From positions 19,239,963 through 19,303,962 of the forward strand of contig NC_079219.1 in assembly GCF_029633865.1 (NCBI RefSeq): a DNA stretch of 64,000 nucleotides, given 5' to 3'. The DNA is from Lampris incognitus. Its lineage: Eukaryota > Chordata > Actinopteri > Lampriformes > Lampridae. Every line of letters begins with the position of its first letter. Position 1 is the first letter of the stretch. Below the pieces are notes generated by a model. It did not search any database. It worked only from the letters and a program-made list of their open reading frames with translations, and was not told the origin of the DNA. Made by a program: the position numbers and the translations under genes. This document shows positions 1 to 15,000 of this stretch, one piece after another.

Positions 1-47
1 GAGCTGTAGGAGATGGACTTCCCGCAGAAGTTGCAGCTGACAAACAC
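1..47 (-). CDS. mios: mios coding exon 9, cut by the window edge
   Basis: After a GGGCCAG acceptor the reading frame gives [15 protein letters not shown], the start of the C-terminal zinc-binding (RING-like) region of Mios, with the CxxC pair visible. The rest of the gene lies to the left of the window. Confidence 0.93.
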   Translation of the reverse strand, partial: MFVSCNFCGKSISYS

Positions 48-3000
48 CTGGCCCACAGGGGAGGAACAAACACACAGGTAAGCTGATAAGGACAGGTGAA
101 ACTGTAGGTAGAGCAGGCAGAGAGGGGCACTCGCTCACCAGGTGTCTGGATGTCGTTAGGAGATAAGTATTAGATAATGAAAGTATCAGTAATGAAGAAG
201 TTGCTGCCAAATAAGTTGCTGCAAGAATCTCAGTGAAGATCATGGTTTACGACATTGTACACAACGACTATTAACAGGAGACTGAGTACCCTCTGAAACG
301 TTTTCTGCAATATAATACATGTACATAAGAAACAAGTACAAATATTATCAACTAGTTCTCCAATTACCACAAGAATCAGCAAGCCTTGCTTTATGAGGAT
401 TATCAGCATGGCTGAAACACTTGATTAACCATTGACATTGCTTGGCAGAGACTGCTAGCTGTTTAATGAGTAATGATAGTAATCTTAGTAATCTTAATAT
501 TACAATTGCAGGAAGACCTTCAGTGAAATTATAAAACCCCAAAGATAGACTCACTTAATAGACACAGATCGTGTTGATTCTGTCAATGCCTGGATGTTTT
601 CCACAAATAACCTAACTAAATACAATTACAAAATAATTGTCCTTCTCTGATGTTGATTACCTGGGCCAGGGGTTTTGAACTGGGGTCCAACTTTCCCCTA
701 TGGATGTCAAATTCGGCCCGTTTGTGCCAGAACCTCCACGCATCTAGCAAGTTCCGGTAATTTTCAATCCAGCATTGAACACGTGGGTCCTTCACCACCT
801 CACCTGGGGAACCCTTTAAAGAAAAAAAAAACCCAACAACTAAGAATTATTCCTGACAGTTTGGCAATATTAAGGGGGGAGTAAAGGTGGCCACAATATC
901 AAATGTGTCCATCCCTGTCAAACTGTAGCTAAATAAGACTGAAAACTTCTGAATGCTCCCAGCTGACCCTGGGCTCACCCCTCTTATGAAATGTGTGTGT
1001 GTATGTGCATCTCACAGGGTTATGCAAAGACATTTTCTTAATTACAGTGTCTATGTAATATGATGGTTGAGCAATCTACATTCAGAAAGAAAATGAGTTG
1101 AATGAGTTTAAGTGTCCCTGGGTTAAAGACACTACATTACATTACATATCAGCACTGGGCAAGCACACATCCTCCACCCTCATCCTGAGCACTGGCATCC
1201 CCCTGGGTTGTGTGCTGAGCCCCCTCCTTTATGCACTGTTCACACATGACTGCCAACCCATCCACAACTCAAACGCTATTGTTAAGTTTGCGGATGATAT
1301 AACAGTCATCGGGCTCATATCAGACAATGACGAAGCGGCATACAGGGAGGAGGGTTCAGAACCTGACAACATGGTGTGCTAACAACACCCTGGTCTTAAA
1401 CACCAAAAAGACCAAGGAGATTATCGTGGACTTTAGGACCTCCAAGAAGATCACACACAGTCCTATCCACATCAACACAGAGGTTGTGGAGAGAGTCCCC
1501 AGCTCCAGGTTCCTGGGAGTCACCATCACAGAGGACCTCTCCTGGGCAGACAACACCTCAGCAGTGGTGAGTAAGGCACACAATGCCTTTATTTTCTGAG
1601 GAGGCTAAGGAGACCCAACCTCCCCCAAAAGCTGCTTGTCGACTTTTAAAGATACTCCATCAAGAGCATCCTAACAAACTGCATGACAGCCTGGTACAGC
1701 AGCTGCACCAAAGCTGACAAAAAGCCCTCCAGCGTGTTGTGGAAACAGCACAGGACATTGTTGGCATTGAGCTGCCCTCACGAGAACATCTTCACAGCAC
1801 TCGCTGTGTGAGGAGGGCTGAGAACATCATAAAAGATATTGCACACCCTGGACACCATCTGTTTCTACCCCTCCCATCAGGTGGGCGCTTCAGATCAACC
1901 TGCACACGTACATACAAAGAGACTGAAAACATCTTCTTTCCAAAAGCTGTGGCACTAATGAACTCAGACATCTCCTCAGTCTGATGAGACTGATGTGATG
2001 CCACCATTGGGCACGTGCAATATTTGCAATATTTACTCACCTCACCTGTCACCTATCCTATAACCTCTCAAGGGGTCATTGGGGCACCGCTGTTGAATCC
2101 GCAACCAGTCCTCACCATCTCTGTCTGTCCTCAACTGCCCTCTGTAAGATGGCAAAGTCAAGGCCTGTCCACTCTCTGATGTTACATAGCCATCGCTTCT
2201 TGTCTGCCTCGTCTTCATCTGCCCCTCACTGTGCCTTGCAGGATGGTCTTGGCAAGGCTGGAACTTCTCAAGATGTGACCATCCCATTTCAGTTTTCTCT
2301 TTTTGACGACTGTCAACAAGTCTTCATGTGTTTCAATGGCTTGTGTAATCCTTCTTCTCACCTCTTCATTCATAATAATGGTCTCTATATGAGATGCCTA
2401 GAATCTTTCTGTAGCACCTCATCTCCATTGCACTTATTCTTCTTTGGAGCTCTGTTTGTGAGTGTCCAAGTTTCACATGCGTATAAAAAGATGGCAATGA
2501 CTAGTGAGTGCATCAATCTGACTTTAGACCCGGTACTAATATTTTTGTCTTTCCAGATGGGTTTTAACCTTGTGAGTGCCATGGTCGCTTGTGCAATGCG
2601 GGAAAGGACTTCCAGTTTGGACCCTTCATCTGTGATGATGGCCCCAAGATATTTAAATTTGTTGACTGTTGAGAGTGTCAGACCATTGACCTGAATGTTA
2701 CTGGTAATGCCATTGGTGTTATTAGTCATTAGTTTGTTTTTTTTGGCACTGATCTCCATGCCATATGCCTTTGATGTCTTGTCAAGGTGTTCAACCAAGC
2801 TTATCAGCTCTTGTTCGTTACCAGCCAGGCCATCAATGTCACCGGCAAAACAGACGTTTGTGAATATTTACTCACATGTAAATTTAAGCCACTTCATATC
2901 TGCCCACCACACCTTTACTGCATTTTTGCTGATGTTTTTGCATCTTGTAAGTTGTATGACATCGTTAACTGTACTGCATTTTATACCTTATACTGTATAT

Positions 3001-6000
3001 TGTTAAGACTGTACTTTTTATTGCTGATATTTTATATTTCTTATTTCTTTTATGTATGCACCATTCTGAGGTTGACACAACTGCAATTTCGTTGTGTTTG
3101 GTACAATGACAATAAAGTTATTGAATCTTGAATCTACTGCAGTAGCAGTGAGTTAGCCACTGTTAGTGATGATTTCATAAATGGTGGATGCCCTTTGCAC
3201 AGCAGTACACTTTATAGGTGTGGGTTACAGCAGGTATAATCATTAAGTAGAAAACACAAAAGTGCACTAAGGTAAACTGACAAGTTCTAGACCCATACCA
3301 TTGCTTTAACTTTTTTTTTTTTCCCCTGGGGCAAACCACTTTGATAAAGCTTGATTCAGATAGCTTTTAAGGGTTTAAATGAGTTCCAATGACCGGGTAT
3401 CAAACCATTATTTTAAAAGCTGTAACTTCTTGGAAATGGACAGGAAGGATGTAGCCCCTACTCTTATCCCAACCCTGACCCTAACCCTCCAAGTACAAAA
3501 TAGCAGGTAATCAGATATCCAAAATGTATTTTCCTGCAAACTATGGGCACAATATAACAAATCGCAAAAGGGTCAGATTGCTGACACATGATTAGATGAA
3601 ATGGATCAAGACTGATTATTGATTATAGTGTAAAAAACATTACCAGTTTTGCATTTAACATTGCTTTAGTGATTAAATTATTTTTTTCTCAAATATGTCA
3701 TATAGAGCTAGTTTATTTTGTGCCTGCATAAAATCATAAGTAGAATAAATGCAAATGCCAACACATTGATTGCATCTGCAAATGAAATCTAGCAGTTATA
3801 ACTGGTTTTCCATCTGAATTGAATGAGCCTCCATCAGACAGCAACGTAGATATTCAACACACTTAATGTGACTAGGGAAAATTTGTCCAGACCCAAATTT
3901 GCTTGTATCCCATGTTTCTGTTTACCTTGAGCATGCAGAAACTGGCAGTCTGGACATCTGCAGTACGGTCGACATAGTTCTCCATCAGATCCACACCATC
4001 TTTAGTTAGCCCCGTCAGCAGGATGCCTTCCAGGTTGCCTGCTTCCTTCATCTCACTGGTCAGCTTCTCAATGTAGCGGGGCAGCTGCATCAAAAAACGT
4101 AGCAGAGAGCCAGTTTAGCAAAGCAGGAGTCCAATTCATACCATAATAATCTCCAATCACTAATAATGAGGCAGTTTAGCAGTTAGACCACCCTGTAATC
4201 AGGAGACCTCAGGCTCAATCCAAGCCGTGACTCCTCTCAAAAAGCCATTGATAAAGATAATAAATCTAAACACTGCACACGCAATTGAGAATGTCGGCTG
4301 AGAACGTCAAATAAGTGACCCAAGTACTAGATTGGATAAAAGTAAGTAAATAGTATTACAAAGCAGTGACATGTCAAAAAAGTAGCATAAGAGAAATATA
4401 ATCTTATATTCATTAAGTGGTGATGAAGGGATTTACCTGTGCATCATTGAGGAACATACAAGCAAAGGCCACTCGGTCCCGCACGGCAACACTGCTCTCA
4501 TACTGAAAAGTCAACACAGAAAAAGTATCTCAAAAAAATCTGGAAATCTTTTGGTAACAATGAAAGAAAATCATGCTAGCATAACTGTTCTAATTTTCTA
4601 ATCCATGTTTATGGATTTCCCCTACATTCAACTTGAAGGTTACTGAGGCCCTCTAGGGGAGTTTATCCCAAAATCTCCAGCACTGAAATCTACTGTTCAC
4701 TTGGTTACATCTATGATAGGAAATTCAACACCAGTCATAAGCCAAACCACTGCTGAAAATGCTTGAAGACTGTCTACTCTATTATGATGGCATGTATCAA
4801 CTCATCATTTGGATGCATTACTTTTAAAAATCTAGATGGATTGAAAAATAATGACACAAGCTGGATGAAATTCCCCAACCATGCACCAACCACAGCAGGC
4901 AATGCGCAAAAATATGTGTTTATTGCACTTTTTAAGTTCTTATCTTAAAATAATGGTAAAATTAACTGATAATTAATAAGCCCATGAGTTTCAGTGGGCA
5001 GAGTAGATAGAGCATGTCCTAAAACCCACAATTTCTTGTCATCTTGTTTGTGCATGACAGAAAAAGGTCTAAAAGTTTGAACTGATATAAAAAGAGCAGG
5101 TGTCAAACATGTGATGCAAAAATGTCATATGAATGAATAAAGCAGGAAAATGAATTCTCTTAATTTGATTCAGTTCAGCATTGTTTATTGCTAAAATTCC
5201 TTCAGAATCCTCAACTTTCAAAGTTTCTCAGATTACCTGAATTTTCTTGTTGCTAAATTAGAATCTTGAAAATTACAGTGCAATATGACCCATGGGATCA
5301 CTGTAGTCTTTCCCCCTTGCCTACCAGCACTCCATCATAGGCCCCGGGCTCACTGGTAAGGAAGGCGAACATGACACAGAGGTAAGGGTTTTTCAGCTGC
5401 AGCCTCAGGGAGCTGCACATCTCCCTCCATAGGGAGCTCTTCTCCTCAGTGTACCCTGACAGAGCCATGGCCACCACATTCAGGTTCAGGTCACCTGCAG
5501 GAAAGGTTGGGTAAGCTAAGTCATAACACAAACAAAAAAAACAGCACCATTTTTCTCTCTAGGATTTAAGAACAGCAAACATATTTCCTTCCCGACACCT
5601 GTTACTCTTACATATGATGTTCAAAGGAACTCTCCATAGAATTAGAGACAAAACAGTTAGGAGGCACAGATCTGAAGAGCTCTACTCCGAGCTCCCTCTG
5701 GAGCTGGGAGTAGAGCTCTTCAGATCTGTGCCGCTGCTCCTTCGCATCGAAAGGAGCCAGTTGAGATGGTTCGGGCATCTGATTAGGATGCCTCCTGGGC
5801 ACCTTCCTTTGGAGGTTTTTCAGACATGTCCAACTGGGGGAAGATCCCGGAGTAGACCTAGAACTCGCTGGAGGGACTACATGTCCAATCTGGCCTGGGA
5901 GCGCCTTGGGATCCTCCAGGAGGAGCTGGAGGACATTGCTAGGGAGAGGGACGTCTGGAGTACCCTACTTAGCTTGCTGCCACTGCGACCTGACCCCAGA

Positions 6001-9000
6001 GAAGCGGATGATGATGAGATGAGCTCTGAAGATGAACGATCCCATCCGAGATGTCATTACAATAGGTTGCCACAATGTGTTGCTCCTACATGTGTTGTTT
6101 GTTATAGATACTTATCATTCGCTTGTTCCTTACTTATTTGCCAGTTCTGATATTTCGATACTTAATGAACTTGTTAGATTAAGTAGATAGGCTCACATAG
6201 ATACTGATAGATACTCCTGGATATTTTACTTTAGAGTATCAACTTTACATCGTTGTGTTCTTAATGTTGAGCATTCTTCAAGTCAAATTCCTACATGGTT
6301 ACTTGGCTAACACTAAAAATATTTTCTAAACTTTAAGCCTTGAGAGTTCAAAAGAGCAATGTATTCATTATTGGGAAATGGGGGAAAAAAATGAAACCAC
6401 CTACAGTCTTCTGAGAGCTTATTGTACAAGTAATACATCCCTGTTTTTTAGCAACAGGGACTGGGAGGTTTTCAGGAAAAGAGCAAAGTACAACCAAATT
6501 TTAGATGAGAACTTGCCTCAGAGTGCCAAAGATGTCAGACTCGGGTGATGATTTATGTTGCAACAGGACAATGATTGGAAGCATATAGCCAAATTAGCAG
6601 TGGAATAGCTCCAGAATTAAGGGCCAGGTCATGGAGTAGACCAACCAAGCCCCAACTTAAAGCATGCCTAAAATCTGTAGCATGATATATACGTATATCT
6701 TGATATTCACAAAGTAATTACCACTGACCTTTAAGAACTCTACAAATAAAGGGAGCAAAACCAAATATGCAATGCCAAGTTGATACTGACAAATCATAGA
6801 AAGCTGTCATCAGTGCAAAAGGTGCTAGTACACACAACTGAATTAAGGGGTAGAACTTTTCTTAGCACATCTGTATTTAATTTATAATTAACTTGAAAAA
6901 ATAAACAATTCCTTTGATTTTTGGGGTAATGTTTTCACATAATGGGGTAAAATGGGTACAAAATAATGGGTACAAAAATTTAGAAGTCAGGCTGCACCAC
7001 GAGAAAATTAGGAATAATTCAAGGAGTCAAATGCAGTACTTACTGAAGGCATTGCATCTAAAACGTGGCCAAATACTAATCAAACTAAGTCATATATTAA
7101 ACTGAGAGATAGACTTGGCATTACAAAGCTAACACTGGAACCATCCAGGTAGCTCTGTTGACACTCTTTATCTAATTAGATCAGCCCATCTGTCGTTGTC
7201 AGAAAACACTCATTAGAGTGTCCCGCAGAAAAACATGTGACCCACACTAGTAAACGGTATTCTTAGTTATGACTTGTCGAAATAAATTCTCTTCCCTTCT
7301 CACTGTATGTCTGTGAGCTATTTGCACCAACTGCTACAGGGTATACATGAATGTGTATTGAGTAAACAGGGATTTCCATATATTTATCCTCCATTCAGTA
7401 GCTTAGTGCCCTCACATGGGGAAAATAGACTGCACTGTTGAAAAAGAGTAAATACAATGAAAAAATTTTTGTTGGCTTATTGCTTACTCAAAATAAATAA
7501 AAGGCAAGAATAGAACAAATGTTAGAGGATGTTAGGGGTGTAACGGTACACAAAAAACATCACAGTTTGGTACGTACCTTGTTTTTGAAGTCATGGTTCA
7601 GTACGTTTTTGGTACAGCAAGGAGAAAAGAAACAAAATACAAAACGGTTTCTTATTTATTTATTTTTGGGATCCCCCCCCCCTTTTCTCCCCAATTGTAC
7701 TTGGACAACTACCCTATTTTCCAAGCCGCCCCGGTTGTTGCTCCACCCCCTCTGTTGATCTGGGGAGGGCTGCAGACTACCACGTGCCTCCTCTGATACA
7801 TGTGGAGTCGCCAGCTGCTTTTTTTCACCTGACAGTGAGGAGTTTCGCCTGGGGGACATAGTGCGTGGGAGGGTCACGCTATTCCCCTCCAATTCTCCCT
7901 CCCCCCTAAACAGGCGCCCCAACCGACCAGAGGAGACGCTAGTGCAGCAACCACGACACATACCTACATCCGGCTTCCCATCCGCAGACACGGCGAATTG
8001 TGTCTGTATGGACGCCTGACCAAGCCGGAGGAAACACGGGGATTTGAACCGGCGATCCCTGTACTGGTAGGCAATGGACTAGACCGCTACGCTACCCGGA
8101 CGCCCTTTTTTTTAAAAAAAAAATTTTATTAAACGGTTTACTGAACAACTAGGGTATGGCTCCGTCTTAAATAAAAAAGTCTGTCAATACTGCTGCAACT
8201 GACTGCAGCCTACCAATACAGCAAAATTTACTTAAAAGTAAGTCCAAATAAATGTTCTCTCAAATAAATGAAAATATAATAAACACCCATTAGGGTGTAG
8301 CATTTAGAAAACTGTCCCTGAACTGTACTATACTTGAATTCACATTAGCAGCTTTTAGCTTCATATCAGGACTGCGCAACATTAATATTCTCTCAAATAA
8401 ATAAACAAGCATGAAACCGTCCAGACCCATGATGTACCTGTTGCGAGTTGCGAGCGCATCCTACTAAACGTCCCTCTCAGGTCGTCCATGAGTGAGTGAC
8501 CACAATTTGCAATGCACAGCCCACAGTGGCAGTTGCGTACTTTACCTGTACTGGATAGCCAAGCTCTGGTTTATCTGCATTCACCATGACTACAAGGCTG
8601 CACTGTGCTAAATTACTCATCTGCCAGTCTTTGCAATCATACAGAGCTGTACTAGGACCAAGAATGACACTAAAACAGTCAAAACAATTAGATACAAATC
8701 AAAAGACACTATCAACTCCTTTAAACAGGACCTAATGAAACAAAACTGGAAACATGTTTATGTGGGAGATGTAGATGTAGCCTATGACACATTTCTTTTT
8801 TCTTCCGCCTTTTCTCCCCAATTGCATCCGGCCAATTACCCCACTCTTCCGAGCCATCCTGGTCACTGCTCCACCCCCTCTGCTGATCCGGGGAGGGCTG
8901 CAGACTACCACATGCCTCCTCCGATACATGTGAAGTTGCCAGCAGCTTCTTCCCACCTGATAGTGAGGAGTTTTGCCAGGAGGACATAGCGCATGGGAGG

Positions 9001-12000
9001 ATCACGCTATTCCCCCCAGTTCCTCCTCTCCCCTGAACAGACACCCTGGCCGACCAACCAGAGGAGGCGCTAGTGCAGTGACCAGGACACATACCCACAT
9101 CCTGCTTCCCACTCCACAGACATGGCCAATTGTGCCTGTAGGGACGCCCGACCAAGCCGGAGGTAACACGGGCATGCAATCCAGTGAGCCTCATGTTGGT
9201 AGGCAACGGAACAGATCGCCATGCTACCTGGATGCCCCTATGACACAGTTCTGTCTATAACTGTGAAAAAAATTGTCCTCTAGTAAAGAAAGTAGCGGAA
9301 CAAAAAAATAAAAATAAAAATGCTGAGAAACACTGGCTAACTAAGGGAATATTCAATGTATGCAAGAAAAAAATCCCAATCTATCATATAAAGAATTCTT
9401 TAAGAAAAGAACAGCTGAGGCCATACACACAAGATAACATGAATTACGAGAAGATGCAAAAAGGAATACTACAGTATATTACTGGAGGAAAACAAAAAAA
9501 TCAAAAATACTTGGAAAATATTAAATGTCATTATCAAAAATGGAACTGGGAAGGCAAGATACTCCAACCATTTCCTGACAAAAAACAACACAACCACTAC
9601 TGATATGACTTCAGCTACAGATTAGTTCAATAAATTTTTTGTCAGTGTCAGTCCTGGTTTGGCTGGGGAGATTGCAAAGTCTGGTGGTAGTGATGGTGTA
9701 GAAAGTAAATATATATATGTTAAAGAAACAATATTTATAAGAGGGACTGATGAAAAAGAAACTGACACTGTAAAAAAAGCCTCAAGATCAAGAAGCCTAC
9801 AGACTGGAATAGTATTGACATGTCTACAGTTAAAAACATTACTGAATATATAGCAAAACCCCTGACAGATATCTGTAACCAGTCTCTACAAACTAGTGTA
9901 TTCCCAATAAAAATTAAAACAGCTTAAGTTATACCAATATATAAAGCTGGAGACAAACATGTACTCTTAAACTAAAGACCTGTTTCCTTGCTTCCACAGT
10001 TCTCTAAAATACTGGAAAAAATATATTATACAAGACTAGGTGATTTTATCACAAAACATAATGTACTGTATGAACAACAGTATGGTTTTAGAGCCAACAG
10101 GACAACTTAATTTGCATTGATAGAGTTTGTAGAAGAAATTACAAAGGCAATAGAAAAAGAATATGCAGTAGGGGTATTTCTGGACTTTAAAAAACTTCAA
10201 ATCACAATTACTGAAGGTCAGGTGTGGCGTGCCCCAAGGCTCAGTGTTGGGATCATTTTTGTTCATATTGTACTTAAATATGCGAAGTGTCAAAAACCCT
10301 AAAAACCATTCTATTCGCAGATTATACAAACTTTGCTGTGGAGAACTCTTGGAACAACTCTTGGATACAGTGGAAAAGAAACTGAGCAGGATGAAGAGTT
10401 GGTTTGATGCAAATAAACTAACACTGAATTTAAGCAAAACAATTTATAATCTTTGGGAATCAATCTACCAACTCAGACAAGAAACTCATGATAAAAGATG
10501 TAGAAATTGGAAAAGTATCTGAAATTAAATTTCTCAGAGTATTAATAGACAACAAATTAAGTTGGAAGCCACACATAAATTATATTAAAGCTAAAATATC
10601 CAAATCAATTGCAATACTGAACAAAGTCAAAGCTCTACTAATTCTAGCTTCCCTATATGCATTGTGCTGTTCCTTCATTCTCCCATACATTACCTACTGT
10701 GTGGAAGTGTGGGGAAGCACATACAAAACAAACACAGATTCAATCTTCAACCTCCATAAAAGAGCTATCCGAACTGTAAATATAACCACTTACAGAGAAT
10801 CAGCGCATCCACTTTTTATTCATCTAAAAGCACTAAAATTTAAAGATTTGGTTGACTTTAAAACTATTCAAATTATGTACAGAATAATAAACCAACAATT
10901 ACCTATTCGTATCCAACAGTTGTTCCAACTGAGAGCTACTGTAGAATGTTGGTAACTATAATGTTAAAATATCATTGATATCATCCATATTTCACCATTG
11001 CATGAGGTAACAGCAAGTGTTATCTTCATATCATATCATTAATCTTATGCTTTGCTCTATGTGCTGAGACCAACCCCATCATAGTTGTATAGTCTTAATT
11101 GATGCAAGACACCTCCCACATGACTGACCCCCCTGACTACTCAAGAATTCGAGTTTTTCAAGAAAGGAGCACTTGAGTTGAAAAATTATGCACTCATGTA
11201 ACCCCGAATTTATACATACGTATAGAAGTACAAAGAAATATACACAATGCGTTGGCCACTAAAGCACAGTCTGGTGACAGTTTTTCTTACCAGTTCCATG
11301 TTTTTGAAGTCACTCTACTGTAACTTGTTCCTGCCACATTTGTGGCATTTGGGGAATGTGAGTTCAGTGAGCCAGAAGTCAGCTCTGCCAAACAGAAGTG
11401 ATATATTAACATGAAACTCAATCCCTGCCCAGCTGAATTGGTCAAAGATGGGGACATGCCAGTGAAAGCAAATCAATTATGGTCTACTGCCTGATGAGAC
11501 AATGAAACAAAAGAACCCAATTACACTGAAACTTTGAATGTACCATTAGTCATTCTTTCACCTACTGACACTTATATTTGCAGTGGTGTGTATTCGGTCT
11601 GGCCAGTACTGTAACATGCCCCCACCATTGACACCTAGTTTCAAAGACCCACTGACCATTCCTGGTCCCCCAGATCCAATCATCCCCCACCCCATCAAAA
11701 CATCATTCTGCTACTCACCCTTTTCAGCAGTGGCTCCTTTGTTGAGGATCAGGATAGCCCGGCGGATGTCCAGGTTGAAGAGAGCCACTGCGGCAGCTCG
11801 CTCCCACTCACCCTCCTGCTCCAGGGAGCGCAGGAAGGGCTCCACATCGATGTCGGGCTCCCGACTTATCCAGCCGCACAGCCTCAGGGCCAGATTGCGC
11901 TCCTCACTGTGGTATCGTGGTGCATCCGTCTGCCGGTCAGAGCCACTCCAGCACCTATGGCTCTCCGTTGTGCCTAGATGGAGTATGTAGGGATATGTGG

Positions 12001-15000
12001 TGGGTTTGGATGTTGGACAGCAAGTGAACATGAATTTGTCAATTTTCCAGATGTAGTTTTTCCTCTCCAATGCAGTTTCATATGGAGATGATGAAACCCC
12101 AATTCCCCAACCTCCCGTTCAGGATGAGTATTTCACTGGTTGATTAAAGGATTGACTTATTGAGATATACAGAGGAAAAACAAAAAATGAATGTAAAATA
12201 TCAAGTCTTTATCTATCCATCTCTCTTCACAAAAATGTGAGTATAGCCTGATCAGTAAAAAAATCTGTAAGTACAAGTACACGGTATTGTAAACTAGATT
12301 GAGAAAATGTATGTGTCCTTCTCAAACAGGGTTAAAAGGCCACATACTTCTAAGAAGTTAAGTTTCTGATAAATGAAGAAAATTGTGTTTTTCAAATTAA
12401 ATTAATACTCATTCATAATTAATAAAATTGAGCTTTAAAGGGATCCATAGGTCTGAATGTCATTAAAACTCAAAAGACATAAATGACCATGGAATCTTGC
12501 CATTCAAGTTAGAAAAGTGAAACCTGTGAAATTGAAGTTTTCTTGTTTTGTTTTTTTATAGGACCCTTATATTACTTGCAATAAAATTTTGGCATCTTAT
12601 TTAACCTTTGTGACAGGGGCTGGGTTTAAGATTAGGACAATTACAATAGTGTTAAGTGCGCCGTAAATCACGAAGTAGATTAAATTGTAAGATTCTTTGT
12701 TGCATTTGTATAGGCTCTGTTACACATAATGTTATGTCATGACAGATGTCCTTGTAAAGGTGTCCTTGAGCAGCTAGATGTTCTGTACCATTCTGCCATG
12801 AGATTTGCCACCAATGTAGCCTGTACTCCTCCATTAACTGCCCTTCTCTGCAAACCAGAGAAGGGCATTTATAATATCTGGTCCTCTTATCACATATGCT
12901 GACATGTTGCCAAAACGAATACCTCAACAGGACACTTTAAATCCAGAATTTAGCACGACATGACTAGAATGAGTAACAAAAATCTCTAAAACTAGGCAAT
13001 TTCACCTCTATGACAGCTTTCATGAGTTCCATCCTGGACATTATTTCAGATGCCTCCAACACCTTCTCTTCGACACAATCCTTACTGCACTTCAATGTTT
13101 GTTTCATACTGCCCGGTCCTCTCCCGTTTAATCTGTACATGTCACCTTTAGGCCAAATTCTTCAGAGCAACAACATGGCTTACCATAGTTATGCAGATGA
13201 TAATCAGATATATCTGGCTCTCTCACCTGATGATCTCAGCCCAATTTATCTACTCCAAATACTGTGTCACTGTTTGGGGCAAATAAATAATTGGATGAGC
13301 CAAAACTTTCTTCAATTAAATAAGGCAAAAACAGATTATTGTGTTTGGCCAAAGACCAAGTCCGAAATCTTGGTGTTTTAATAGACTCAGATCTCACGTT
13401 CACCAGCCATATCAAAGCAATCACTAAAACAGCCTTCTACCTTAAAAATATAGCCAGAATCAAGGGTTTGGTATCCCAAAATGACAAAGAGAAGCTCATC
13501 CATGCTTTTACTTCCAGTTGAATTGATTACTCTAAAGGTCTCTTAACTGGTCTTCCCAAAAAGACCATTAAACAGCTACAGCTTATTCAGAATGCTGCTG
13601 CTAGGGTTTTAACCAGGACCAAGAGAACAGAGCACATTACTCCAGTCCTGAAATCTTTACACTGGCTTCCAGTTAGTTACAGAATCGATTTTAAAGTGCT
13701 GCAACTTGTCTACAAATCACTGAATGGTGTAGGCCCAGAATACATCACTGACATGCTCGAAGAGTATAAACCGGGTACGGCTGTAAGATCAATGGACTCA
13801 GGTCAGTTAGTCCAGCCCAGAGTCCAAACCAAACATGGTGAAGCAGCATTTAGCTGTTATGCTGCATGCAACTGGAACAAACTACCAGAAGATCTTAGAT
13901 GTGCCCCAAATATAGCAATTTTTAAATCTAGGTTAAAAACATTTATTTTTTCTTGTGCCTATGATTGAGCATTAAAACTTGCACCTTATTCCTACTGCAC
14001 TTTAATTCTGGAAGTAGATCTCTAGTCACTCCCGGTGGGGGAAGTGACTAAGTTTTTATTCTTTTTTTTGTTGTATTTTGTATTTTCTTTTTATAGTGCC
14101 TGTCTTTTAATTATATTACTTTTTAATTACTATTTCAAAGTACAACTTATGTATTTTGTACTCTTCATTTTATTTTTATATACGATTGCTCCTATTTGCT
14201 TTTATTTACTCTTTTAATTATATTTTATATGGTTGTTCCTTTTCGGTTTTTATTTGTGTAAAGCACACTGAATTGCCCTGTGTACGAAATGTGCTATATA
14301 AATAAACTTTCTTGCCCTAACATCTTAATTTTGCTTATGTTCTTATGCTTTTAATGTTATACATGTTTCTCTCTCTCTCTCAAGAATCGAAATACGTACA
14401 TCTGCCAATGAAAGGTGCCTGGCACTTCCCCCACAATGGGGCCCTAAGTCACTAGTCAGACTCTTCTCTTCTGTAGCTCCCTGGTGGTGGAACGAGTTAC
14501 CCAATTCCATTCGATCTGTTGAGTCCCTCTCCATCTTTAAGAAGTCAAAGACCCAGCTCTTTCTCAAACACCTCTGATGGTATTAAAAAAATTTCTAAAA
14601 GTCGGTTCTATACACACTATGCATTGCCTTTGTGCACTGCCTGTTGACATCGGACTTCAACCTAGTGTTTTTGACACTTACGTTGTCGCCTCCTAACTAG
14701 ATCCTTGCTTGCGTTGTATTAACTCTCAGATGTACGTCACTTTGGATAAAAACGTCTGCTAAATGAAATTGTAAGTGACTTTGCTGATTAAATAAAGGCT
14801 ACAGGAAAACAAGACTAGGTCAAAACCTAGTATATTGCTGGACCGTGTATGGTCAATGTTCAAAATTGTGGTCAATTTGTTAGTGGGATAGTCAGTGGTA
14901 GTGTCTATAATTTGAATTCCTGGATCTTCTCCTGGATCACCACCTTGTCATGGTGGAGAAGCTTGCATGTACTAATGATCCCAAGAGCTATGCCATCCCA

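Noticed and set aside
8041..8105. An independent tRNA gene on the minus strand
   Set aside because: It is the tRNA-derived head of a SINE; the rest of the SINE body follows directly.
7656..9260. ORFs of 84-161 residues on both strands
   Set aside because: All fall in the two SINE copies and have no protein similarity.
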